A DNA stretch of 64,000 nt, taken from the NCBI GenBank assembly GCA_907163375.1, contig CAJQUW010011289.1, positions 1-64,000 of the forward strand, in the 5' to 3' direction. Shown piece by piece: positions 13,547-24,190 of the stretch. The notes beneath the pieces are model-generated. The model made no database searches. It worked only from the letters and a program-made list of their open reading frames with translations, and had not been told where the DNA came from. A program made the position numbers and the translations under genes. Within the stretch, counting starts at the first letter, position 1. Every line of letters starts with the position of its first letter. The stretch comes from Prostheceraeus crozeri (taxonomy: Eukaryota > Platyhelminthes > Polycladida > Euryleptidae).

Positions 13547-13928
13547 CCCATTTAGCGCCAGTGTAACGTTTTCGTTACAGCACTTTTCGGAATCTGCTGT
13601 CTTCTCCAGCTTGCGACATATGACACAATATTTTGATTACAATACATTGTTTATCAGATATTTTCAGGTAAACAATCGCCAATTCAAAATTTATCACTTT
13701 TTAGTGCTTATATTTCTTCACGAAATTCGACAAAAAATGGGCCTAAAATCTGCTAATATACTGAAAGGCTCAGTGTATGAACGTCCACATGTAATTTACT
13801 TCCCATAATATTTGCGTGTTCTCATTATCCATCAAATACCGAAAATAGCAATCAATACTTGCTCGGATATTCATTCATGACATGGCACGTAAATTTTTTG
13901 AACCGTAACGTTTTAGTTACACTGGCGT
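13547..13928. mobile_element. piggyBac-like MITE
   Basis: The left edge is TTAA (13543-13546) followed by CCCATTTAGCGCC, the form of a piggyBac end. The next bases, CAGTGTAACGTTTTCGTTAC, return as inverted sequence at about 13903-13926. The right outer end and second TTAA are not seen, so it is cut or eroded on that side. It has no coding capacity. Confidence 0.55.
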
Positions 13929-14155
13929 AATATGATATACAAATGTTAAATACAGCAACAATATAAATGAAGTAAATGGTGGTGAATGCTATCAATTTTC
14001 TTTAAAACTAATGTTTGTTGAATACTGAAAACGAACAATTTCATTGGAATATTGCATTCTTAGTGTATTCTATGAGTCTGTAATGCTTGTTGCTATTTAT
14101 AGTCTATGGCTTTCCCGTCACAAAACCAACCGAAGTCAATTGCCATATAGTCAGG

Positions 14156-14460
14156 AGATGACGCAAGTCAGACAAAATGACGCCAAGTTGGACATTTTGA
14201 CGCAGTCAGACTTTTTGACGCAAATGGACTTTGTTCCGCACGCTCGCATCTCACCAAATTTGGTGTACAGGTGAGTTTTTCTAAGATGCATTCAATACAT
14301 GCATTCAATACTTTCCGCCGGTTTCGGTTTCGGAGACTCCAGATTTTCATTCTTACTGACGTAAGTCATACTTTTTGACTCACGACGGTAGTCTGACGGG
14401 TCGGACTATTTGACTGAAGTCAGACGTTTTGACGCATATCGAATATTTGACTCACGATAA
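14156..14460. repeat. interspersed TGACGC / GTCAGAC words
   Basis: Two blocks (14156-14240 and 14356-14455) are built of alternating TGACGC, GTCAGAC and TTTTTGAC words at irregular spacing. The words resemble degenerate binding-site repeats more than a simple tandem array. No gene is present. Confidence 0.55.
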
Positions 14461-14464
14461 TTGC

Positions 14465-17400
14465 TTTGTAAGTTGGAGGGGAGAATCATGCATTCATAAT
14501 AGCGATCAACCATCACAGAGTAAGTTACAAAATGTCTCTTCTCTTCATATAGTTTAGGCTTGCATGCAAATATGGCCTGGTAGAATCAGATGGACTGATT
14601 GACGAGGTCCCCTTAGAATTTATTATTCAAGATAGTCAATAAATAGGCTACTAATTTAATTGAAGTGGGGAAATTTCAAGGTGCCGAATTCCATGACTAT
14701 TGTAGGGTGACCGCCTGTCTTGCATAAATGCATCCTATTAAATCGAGAAATAAAATTTTTCCAATATATGTTAGACATTGATGATAAAACACAAGACATA
14801 CAGATTTGGCAAATAACTCTATTATTTGGCAAATAATAATTTGATTACAAATTATTATGCAGACACCAGGAGAATAATATTGAATAGACTATCGCAAAAT
14901 TTAATTATGGGTAGGCCTGTATGAACAGTGAACACATTGATTTTACCGGAATGTCAATTTTAGTAGGGTCTCTTTTTTGAAATCGATTGGCATGTCATCA
15001 ATCAGGCTTCTCTTTAATCAAAAGCGCAATTAAGTCTGATAAAAATGACAAAGGTTGCTCTTACACAGGTCAATAAATTATCTTTCTACAACACTCGTGC
15101 TATTTCCCATTATTGCATGTACCGGGTATGCTGTAATGTCTTGTATCTGTTGTGCTGCGGCTATAAGCATAGTATTTATGCGAGTATTTTTTAATGTCTG
15201 AATGTTCCATTGACTGTTCATTCTTTTTAGAACTTATCTAAGATTACAATTACGCAAATTCCCGTATAGAGATATGCAGCAGGTATCAGAGATTGACAAG
15301 AAATATCAATGATAGGGAATATTAATTGATTGAGACTCATTATTGCGGTTCGTTGATTGCGATATCATAAAGATCAATTTATTGATTAGAAAGGCTGCGT
15401 AATTTCGATTGTAGCGACACGTAGGCCTAATTTTGTTACACAAAACGCATAGCTGCAGTAAACTCATCAGATTGACAAGGCCCCTATGCTATGACGGAGA
15501 ATGTACATGCATGACAGCTACTCTAAATTAAAAGAATGAGAAAAAGCGATTACACAGTTCAGCATGCCTGCTTGATTTACTCGACGGCATTCGTCTTAGA
15601 ATGATCAGAAGATATCACTGATGTAGCAAGAAATATTTCTTGCACTTGTTTGCTTGTTAGTGTTTCACATAATTGCAGCGAGTTAATTGATCACCTTATT
15701 ATAAAAGTGCATTCAAGTTTGTCAACTTCTATTCGAGTTTGGGTTTGATATAAAAAAAATTTTGGTAATGCATTTTATGCTCATCATTTTACGGCAACTT
15801 CATAGCTTTTGTCTTGACATTTAAGGTACATTACATGTATATACACGATGAAAACTACAAATTCATGACTTACATGTAGGCTACATTTACACATTATTCA
15901 TGGCCTATACGTTTCTTCACATGCGCCACATTTATGAACGTCTTTACATACAGTAGTAATTTGAATTGTGATAATAAGCTCGTGTTGAGCAACAAAATTT
16001 GGGTCGACGGATCTGGTACTTAATTGAGTTCGATTTCATCTAGGGTTTTTGAATCGGTTTAATGCAATGAAAGTGACGAAGTCTGCTCAACTGCTCAGGA
16101 GTGCCAGTGGGTCTACACATACGCTAAATACCACGCACGGGGAACATAATTTATAATATTGTCGCTTTATCTCCTCCCATCTCATGCCTCCCTAAAGCTC
16201 GTGAAAGTGAATAAATCATCAGACTTAAAATACTGTGTAAGTTCTGTAATACTTCGCGAAGTAAAAAACTTCGCATGTAGTCCCTACATGAATGAACCTA
16301 AAATTTGAAAGCACAAATTCACGTGCTTGCTTAAGATTAGCAAATATCAAATGCAAAAACTTATTCAAATTGAGAGTTGGGATTTTAATCCCAGAGGTGG
16401 GTGCCTAATAAGCATATGACTGCATGTCGCTCATATAGTGTGCGAACATGTTGTCACTGAAATCGTCTCAAATACTTGTAATGGCCTATTATTGAATACT
16501 GATAGCAGTTCTACAAAATAATCGTTTAACAAAGTCTGTGCTGCAGGAAAGATGACATTTCACATTTCTCCGATAACAAAAAATATGTAAAAAGTAGTAG
16601 CATCGTAGAGCTTACATGTAATTGTAAATTTTAAGTAGCATCTTCTATTATGTAGGCATAATATATCCAACAAGAAACAAGCATCAAATATGCTGCTACT
16701 CATATTACACCGACCCATACTAATTCACAATTAGAAAGTAACATTCATCCTCAAAGACTTTATGAATTGACTTGTTTCGTAATCTCGAGATTGTAACTTT
16801 TTGGGGTTCCGAAATCCCAGGATTGGGTTTCCAAAATGTCTATGTCAATTTCTATCCCGGGATCTGGAAAAGTACCCAGGACTGAATTCCCTACTCAATA
16901 CTTTTAAATCCCAACCGGGACTCGTTCAATCCTGGGATTCCGCATTGATACGGGACTGAAACTTTCCATGAATTTGAAATTCCTAATTTCTGGTCATTGG
17001 ACCCTATCATGTGAGCCTAAACATTCTTTTTGCCATTCCATTATGGCGGGGTGATGTGTCATCGATTTCAGTGCTAATTCCTTTCGAGTGAAAGAGCGGT
17101 CGAATACATGAATAGGCCTAATCCATTTCTGTGGCCTGATCGCACAAGTTCAAAGATCACTAGTTGCAGAGAAATAGTCAAACAGCCAGAACGAGATTCT
17201 GCTATGAACGATGCCGAAAATGAGACTTTTACAGAATGAAATAAGCCTATCACGAAGCTGCGCGTCTGCCGAGTTCTATCCGGTTCCTTATCTTGTCAGA
17301 CACGATCAAAGAAAAACACATTTCAATGCAATAGGACGAAGATTTTTTATATGCAGAATCTTCAGGTCATTTTCTAGGCATGCAAATCTGTCTGTGAGGC

Positions 17401-18390
17401 TATTCACATTCAGATTTGGCGAGCCTCCTAATATTGAAAAATACAAGTATTTTCAGTCATTTTTCATGTATACCTCAAATTCGGTAGTTTTAATCTTTAT
17501 GGATTCGTTGCTGCATCCACTGGATTAAAAATTACGTTGCCTGAAGCTTGTCGGCATCTCTGTTATTTTTGTTTGTTTTTTCTGTTATTGCATAAATTGC
17601 ATGAATGTTTTTAGTTTTGTGTACCTGTAAGTAGGTAAGATGAGAATCGTTATTTAGCTTTCGGCCAAAAATTCTGGCAGAAGCCAGTGGATCCCCGGAT
17701 TGTATAGATTACAATTATCTGTCCGATCTGAGGATTAGTTAGTTTTTGGATTGTTCATCATTGGCGGATAGCTTCACGCATCGAATGTATAAGCAACGAT
17801 AATAAACAAATATCGAAATCAAATACTAGATGACTGCGTAGGGATAGCAAACTGACATCGAAGTCCCGATTGTTACATATCCATTGTTAACTATGGGATG
17901 CCAGGCGGATAACCAGAATGCACTTGAATTGAAGCTGGGACATTCCCATAACGACGTCTAAATGTTTCATAATTTTAATAAACTTATATTTAATAAGACC
18001 TAAGGTTTGCCCTTAAGAGGACAGGTGGTGCGTTCCCACCGGCAGACATTAAATGTTCAAGGCGCGTCAAACTTTTTACTATCCTAGGACTACATTTTAG
18101 AGCCAAACTTGACGAGATCGGTTTGGAGGACCTTCCCATTAGCCGATTGCACGGATATCCGTCAAAAAATAGCGAACCAGATATCGGTTGGATATCAAGC
18201 ATATCCGCTTATAAGATACGGATCTCTTTGGGATAAAAATTTGTTATGCGCGGAGATAGACTGGATATCCAAACGGCTCCTGACGTAGAAATAATGGTGT
18301 GTGTCCGCTCAATCGTGAAGATACGTTGATATCCGGAGAAACTATAAGATGCTGATCGGATCCGCATGCTCGGAGGGGTGCGATTTAAAG
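14465..18390. other. no gene identified
   Basis: Nearly 4 kb with only short frames, the longest a 105-codon plus-strand frame at 17211-17528 without recognisable domains. Around 16800-16960 there are several related palindromic words (ATCCCAGGAT, ATCCCGGGAT, ATCCTGGGAT). Confidence 0.35.
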
Positions 18391-18396
18391 AAGGCG

Positions 18397-18434
18397 ACAA
18401 TGATGATGCTGCAGCGCTTCAGCATCATCATTGT
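18397..18434. repeat. strong hairpin
   Basis: ACAATGATGATGCTG (18397-18411) and its exact reverse complement (18420-18434) flank an 8-base loop. It stands alone in non-coding DNA, and no terminator or gene context explains it. Confidence 0.7.
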
Positions 18435-18756
18435 GCGCAACTTAGCTATGGTACAATGTAGAGGAAAGTAGACAGTAATGTTTTCTTGTAGTAATGATAT
18501 CTGCATATGCATGTGACAGATATTTCAGAATTATCGTATGTCTACATGTGTATTCATACCATTGCTGCCCACTGCGATTTCTTGTTTTTCTTAGATTTCC
18601 TCATTTTCTCATATTGCTTTCGGATATTGTAGCTTCCATACTGTGCTCCCCTCTACATCCTTGCTAAATTCACATTCCAAAAATTAGACTTAAACAATTT
18701 TCTCAGTTTCAATTCCTTCCTCCAGTTTCATGCATTTTCAAGGAATGACATGCCTA

Positions 18757-18974
18757 CACTGTAAACTGTCACCTCCTAAAATCGAAGAAATCTGCATCCT
18801 AAAGCACGACACACTAGAATTTTAGGAGGTTGCGTGAAATAGAATGCTGACATACTAAAGAGAACAATAACACTAGTGCGCTAGCCTCCTAAAACGCTTT
18901 GCTTTAGGATTTTTTATTAGTTACGAATAGTGTCTCGCTTCAGTGTGTGATTTAGGAGGTGCTGGTTTAGAGTG
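18757..18974 (+). mobile_element. 218-bp MITE with TA target duplication (copy 2)
   Basis: This is the reverse-complement partner of 10400-10618. It is flanked by TA at 18755-18756 and 18975-18976, begins CACTGTAAACTG and ends TTTAGAGTG. The copies differ at very few positions, so both inserted recently. A worn fragment of the same family lies near 51127-51180. Confidence 0.88.
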
Positions 18975-18976
18975 TA

Positions 18977-20956
18977 CTTGACGATCCCTTGAATAAGCCA
19001 AAGAATATAGGCAAGGCCTACTATTCAGGTCATGTCGCTGCCCTCCTGATAAACGGAGTGTCAACTTTCCGGTCTCATTATTTGATATGAGATGGCAATT
19101 TTCTAATTAATCGATTCGAACATTCTGCAAATTATATTTCGATTACGATGAATGTTCCAGATGACACAAAATTACTCCTGCGATAAGCTGATCATTAAAA
19201 CTTTGAGCAAATTATCCTGACAAATAATTCTAACAGTGGATAGCATTGAATTAGAAGAAAGCATGATCGATTTATTTCTGTTGTGCAAAATTTACCATGA
19301 ACCACTCTCTCTGAACTAAGATTGGAAATCTTGGGCATCATTTAATATAGCCCCATTTGATTCCATGTTAACTTGTTCTTTTGAGATAAGCGCTTTATTC
19401 GATACATAAAATTGTTGAGAGGACTTTTGACCGTATATTTAGATATTAATATACTGCATTGACTAGCGTGAGCCTGTGTCAAGAATTTGGTTATGGCGAT
19501 CCCGCTCACAGAGTGAGCGGCTAACCCATATCCAAAACTCGCGCTAACCCTTAGCGTGAGCCTGTGTCGAGAATCCGGGCTAAGCATCTGATGACTGTCT
19601 AGAAGGCAAGCGTGATAAAAGGACATTAGGGCAAAGGTGCGACGAAGCAGGAGAATGAAACGGTCTCTGCAAATGCTTGTCTGGATGTAAGAAACCTCAG
19701 GAAGAAAACGACGGAAATTGTTCACTTGTCATGACTCATGATCTGTATACATGTAGCTTCACCAAGACCACGTACCCTTTCTTCGAAACATCTTGGCGAC
19801 GTCCTTGAAATACATGTACCTTTGCATCAAAGTTTGATCCCACAGAAGGTTCACTAATACAGCCTACTGGTATATACATGTATGTATTTTCCATCAAAGT
19901 GTTGCCGAATGATCATTCATTATTCGAATCATTATTCACCATCTCAATTATTTTACATGCATAATAAATAGGAAAGTTTCGTGTACGCCTTTGCGCAAAT
20001 GCAACGAAATTGTTAGAAACTTTCCGATGCACTTATGTTTATTATAACTTATTTTTAAAACTTATGTTTAATAAGTTTTGCGTACGCGTGTGCCTAAAAC
20101 ATTCTGAGGAGTAGTAATTCACCCATGTATTTACTTCCGCTGTCTCTGCCAGAAAATCCATTTTACTCGTGCCACTGAATTTGGATTCAGAACCCACATC
20201 ATTCGTTTCAACTTAAAGTTTATTTCAAGATCCAGTCTCCATTGATATTTCTCACACTTCGTATACATCATTTTAATTGTGTGAAGCGATGTACGCGAAT
20301 TCTAAGATCAAAAAGAGCTTGAATGATAAAAGTCCGTAAACATATACAGTTGAATTTGCATATTGATGCAGGCTAGTCTATGGGTGAATGTAATTTTTGT
20401 GAATCGATGATAAGAATATGTTGTCAACTTAATTCATGCTGCATGAACTTGAACGATCTTGTCATGAAACTTTGGGTTCATAACGGTCTGAAAGATACTA
20501 CTGCTACCTTATTTTGAAATTAATGGAGGAGAAGGTGAATACTGCAATAGGCCTATCTATTTCTATGTAGCTGTAGGTTTGTGAAAAACTCGTTCTTAGT
20601 TCTCAGTAAAAAAATACTGAGAAATTAATTCAGCAAGAAAATGATTAAAGAATCAAAGTCCTGTATTCATTGAAAGCTTATTTGAATTGTATGTTTAACC
20701 ATATGAAATTTTTATTTTCTTCCGGGTACCTCCGGAGATTCACTTAACTTTTTGCGATGAAAGACGATCAACATTTTGTCCGATGCTGGACCTGTTGAGA
20801 CTCTCTCGGTGATCGATCAACTTTGAGTTTGATGATTGAATTAATCGATTCGAATTTACGAATTGCAATTATTTCACAAGTCTTTATACCTTACAACTCT
20901 CAATGTCACACTAAATCTATCTTCTGAGAAGCTTACAATGAACGAAATGAATAAAC
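18977..20956. other. no gene identified; small direct repeat
   Basis: GCGTGAGCCTGTGTC occurs twice (near 19467 and 19553). A 127-codon minus-strand frame overlaps this (19342-19725) but resembles no family I know. Confidence 0.35.
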
Positions 20957-20962
20957 GCTCAA
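20957..20962. repeat. Polinton target-site duplication, left
   Basis: GCTCAA directly precedes the left terminal inverted repeat and recurs at 41293-41298 directly after the right one. Six base pairs is the duplication length known for Polinton/Maverick integration. Confidence 0.93.
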
Positions 20963-21528
20963 AGTAATGGGAAGAAGACCGGTCCAGGACACCATAAAAT
21001 CAAAAAAAATAGTACTTTTAAAAACGACATAAATTCATGAATTTAGACCCTTTTTCAGGTTTTTAAGACCTAAATTCATGAATTTGGTTCATTCAAAAAG
21101 TACCATTTTTTTCAAAAATGGTACTTTTAAAAACGACATAAATTCATGAATTTAGGTCTTAAAAACCTGAAAAAGGGACTAAATTCACAAATTTGGGCGT
21201 TTTTAAAAATACCCAATTTTTCAAATTTTTCAAAATCTCAAATTTGAGAATTACAATTTTCACCGCTTAAATCATGACCGTTCCAGGACACCGAAAAATC
21301 AGAAAAGTTAAGAATCTCAAATTTGTGAATTACAATTTTTACCTTGAAAATCATGACCGTTCTAGGACACCGAAAATCATAAAAGTTGAGTATCTCAAAT
21401 TTGTGATTATGACATTTTTCATTGCTCAAATCATGACCGTTCCAGGACACCAAAAATCATAAAAGTTGAGAATTTCAAATTCATGAATTTTATCCATCTT
21501 TCAGGTTTTTAAAATATATCATGTGACT
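20963..21528 (+). repeat. Polinton terminal inverted repeat, left
   Basis: About 566 bp matching the right end in reverse complement, beginning AGTAATGGGAAGAAG. The outer 250 bp are themselves an inverted repeat: a block at about 21017-21085 returns as reverse complement at about 21125-21190, with ATTCATGAAT palindromes. The inner 270 bp hold three tandem units of about 85 bp, each containing ATCATGACCGTTC. Confidence 0.93.
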
Positions 21529-22530
21529 AAAAATATTTGAAGGAATTGACATATTCTTAACAATAAGTTTAGGTACTTTTACAATTGTCATTCAATTGTA
21601 GAGAACATCTGCTTTTCTCGCATTTATGAATGAAATGCATTTCAGTGTAAGGAGCTGTGTCCTGCAACTCAAACATTTGAAAGGAAACAATGTATGAAAG
21701 AACAAACAGCTGCTACACCCACTTAGACATTTGTAAGACGTGAAATATATAACCAGCAAATCCTACTCCGGCTGCAATGCCGTGTAACAATACACAACAA
21801 CAATAATCGATATGGCTATTTCAAACAATTGTGCTGAAGACTTATTTAATTTAACAGTGTTTCTTGCCAGTGAAGGTTGTGTTAAAACGCTCTCGTCATA
21901 TATTTCTCAAAATGAGACAAGATCAATTTGAAGATAGAAGAAAACAATCGTTGCCAGGGAGGATGAAAAAATTACGAGAGGAATTCAAGAGGAATATATT
22001 TTGAGAGGCATGAATTTACAGATTCTTTGAGTGATTTCATAGAGCCAAATGGTGGAGTCAATAATACAATTGTAAACTTACACAAATTCTTGTTGCATGA
22101 AAAAAGAAACAATTCACTCAGTGTTATGTGTAAAATTTTTATCGGTAAGCACATCAACTATCTTCTATCTCTTTGTGCTAATGATGATCAATTACCGAAG
22201 TTTCATTTCAATTAGGTAAAATTAGCAGACAATTTTCCTATGCTTTGTAGGGTGTCTGTTTATATTGTATTTTTAAAATCGCGACCTAACTATATTGGAA
22301 GATTGACTACAAAGGGATGGAGAATTTTGCTGCGGCAACCAAATTCATTGTGTAAAGCAATTATGTGACATTCCAAATGATTCCATTCTTCTGTCAAACA
22401 ATGGTGCGTCTTTTAGCGATAATACCGCGCTGACATATTCAATGGAATTTGGATGTTAAACTCCGCTATTGTTATTGCGATACGGCCGCAAGACACTTTA
22501 TTTTCAATGTTAGACTATTATATTCTCTTG
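21529..22530. other. Polinton left accessory stretch, no gene recognised
   Basis: Between the terminal repeat and the tandem arrays lie only short frames, for example 21812-21931 (39 codons plus stop) and 22027-22215 (62 codons) on the plus strand. None resembles a known Polinton protein. It may be a decayed accessory-gene zone. Confidence 0.4.
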
Positions 22531-22603
22531 AATAATGGTGCGTCATTCAGCTAAAATACTGCGCCATTCAACTAATCAAATGACGCGCTGTGAAGAAAAT
22601 TTA

Positions 22604-23120
22604 TCATTCTTTAAACCCCTCTGTTTTAAATGCAATGTTATTTCCTCTTGCACATGTAAATACAATAGAGTGTTTCATCCAATGAAACCTTGTCCTCGCG
22701 TGGACAGAAATCTTATTGTTTAGAAAATTTGTATCTGTCGGTTTTAAATGCAATGTTATTTCCTGTTTTAAATGCAATGTTATTTCCTCTTGCACATGTA
22801 AATACAATAGAGTGTTTCATCCAATGAAACCTTGTCCTCGCGTGGACAGAAATCTTATTGTTTAGAAAATTTGTATCTTATATGCAATGTTATTTCCTGT
22901 TTTAAATGCAATGTTATTTCCTGTTTTCAATCATTTTCATTATGTTGTTATATGCAATGTTATTTCCTGTTTTAAATGCAATGTTATTTCCTGTTTTAAA
23001 TGCAATGTTATTTCCTGTTTTAAATGCAATGTTATTTCCTGTTTTCAATCATTTTCATTATGTTGTTATATGACGTCATTTTTCTCTCATCCAATGAAAC
23101 CTTGTCCTCGCGTGGACAAA
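22604..23120. repeat. Polinton tandem repeat array
   Basis: A unit of about 20 bp (core AAATGCAATGTTATTTCCT) is repeated some nine times. It is interleaved with a longer unit of about 150 bp that contains CCAATGAAACC and CGCGTGGACA and occurs two to three times. The open frames across it are by-products of the repetition. Confidence 0.85.
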
Positions 23121-23249
23121 TTTACATGTATTTCAATGTATCCAAATTGAATGTATGCAAAGTGGTTGTAACCAAATTGAAATATCCATGTGTTGTTTTT
23201 AATTTCTCATTTACGGGAATATAATAGAAATATTGTATCTTCTATAAAA

Positions 23250-23415
23250 ATGAGAAACATCAGAGACTTCCAAAAAATATACAGCAAACAAAACCACATT
23301 AAATTTCGATTTAAATGAGATTGCTAAGCAATTGGGAGAAAAGAATTTTCACATATTGATGAGTAATGAATTACTATTGTTAAAAGATGAGCGAAACACC
23401 AACTCTATGTAGTTA
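23250..23415 (+). pseudogene. partial second copy of the protease gene start
   Basis: Conceptual translation resembles the first 50 or so residues of the protease at 23691-24119, including the block that reads KNFH in both. It covers only the amino-terminal part of the gene and is a fossil duplicate. Confidence 0.6.
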
Positions 23416-23467
23416 AACACTAACACAATGCAACAATGTAACGTTTAAATTTAGATTAAATTAAATA

Positions 23468-23665
23468 ATTTCAAAATCGAATAAGTAGTAAAGAAAGACA
23501 TCATTAGAGACCAGTTTTAAATCAATACCCCCCCCCCAAGTAGTAAGGAAAGTCATCATTATAAAAATGTTTTAAATCAATACCCCCTTCTGACTAAGTA
23601 GTAAAGAAAGACATCATTAGAGACCAGTTTTAAATCAATACCCCCCCCTCTGACTTCTAGGGGTC
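23468..23665. repeat. three tandem units of about 55-65 bp
   Basis: Each unit has AAGTAGTAA, then CATCATTA, then GTTTTAAATCAATACCCCC. The C-runs vary in length. The array ends about 30 bp before the protease start. Confidence 0.85.
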
Positions 23666-23690
23666 TCTTAAGAAATTTTTTTATTATAAA

Positions 23691-24119
23691 ATGAGCAACA
23701 TAAATGAGTTTTTGAAATTATATGGAACGCAAACTACGACAAATTTCGACCTAAAGAAAATCGCAAATGAATTAGGAATAAAGAATTTTCATGTTCTAAT
23801 GAGAAACGAATTACAATTCCTAAAAAATAGGCCATCAATAACTGTAAATTTCATAACGAATCTTCACACTTCAGACCAAAACGGCGTACATTGGTCAGCA
23901 GGTATCTTTAGTAAAAACGGAGATAATTATTATTTTGACTCATACGGGCTTCCACCTACAAATGAAGTAAAAGAATTACTTGGAACGGGAACATACAATA
24001 CGTTTCAAATTCAAACACCAGGCACTACTTATTGTGGACAATTATGTCTTTATGTTTTATTTAAATTACAGGAAGGAGTACCATTTCTAGATATAATGTT
24101 AGAATTGAACGAACCGTAG
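23691..24119 (+). CDS. adenain-like cysteine protease (virion maturation)
   Basis: This 142-residue protein has the order of motifs seen in adenovirus protease and its Ulp1-family relatives. A histidine lies in GVHWSAG (about residue 64), an acidic residue in YYFDSYG (about 84), and a glutamine-free TYCGQLCLYVL block with the nucleophilic cysteine at about 120. Related enzymes cleave capsid and core precursors during virion maturation, and Polintons use it likewise by inference. It is shorter than adenovirus protease (about 200 residues), as is common in Polintons. It converges on the integrase gene across a hairpin. Confidence 0.85.
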   Translation: MSNINEFLKLYGTQTTTNFDLKKIANELGIKNFHVLMRNELQFLKNRPSITVNFITNLHTSDQNGVHWSAGIFSKNGDNYYFDSYGLPPTNEVKELLGTGTYNTFQIQTPGTTYCGQLCLYVLFKLQEGVPFLDIMLELNEP

Positions 24120-24134
24120 GTTCTATGACTACGC

Positions 24135-24166
24135 CTAACAAGGGAATTTCATTCCCGAAACGTTAG
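24135..24166. terminator. hairpin between convergent genes
   Basis: Inner stem GGGAAT/ATTCCC and outer stem CTAAC/GTTAG flank a TTC loop and small internal loops. It lies between the stop of the protease gene and the stop of the opposing integrase gene. A role in 3' end formation is an inference from position. Confidence 0.45.
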
Positions 24167-24190
24167 TTCCAATAATAATAATAATGATAA

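Noticed and set aside
17211-17528. 105-codon plus-strand frame as a host gene
   Set aside because: No recognisable domain, no convincing splice or promoter context, and lengths like this occur by chance in several kilobases of DNA.
1-20956. tRNA or rRNA genes in the left flank
   Set aside because: No cloverleaf with A- and B-box words and no rRNA-like conserved stretch was noticed.
21238-21462. Opposite-strand frames of 62-71 codons in the left terminal repeat
   Set aside because: They arise from the 85-bp tandem units in the terminal repeat and have no protein-like conservation.
22887-23150. Open frame rich in repeated NVISCFKC-like units, looking like a cysteine-repeat protein
   Set aside because: It exists only because the DNA is a tandem repeat of about 20-24 bp; there is no leader, no conserved domain, and the frame covers only part of the array.
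23468-23665. Regularly spaced repeats resembling a CRISPR array
   Set aside because: This is animal DNA, units are contiguous and imperfect with C-runs, and there are no unique spacers.
24135-24166. Hammerhead ribozyme suggested by the CCCGAAACG segment
   Set aside because: The GAAAC box and a stem are present, but the CTGATGA core is missing, so a simple hairpin is the safer call.
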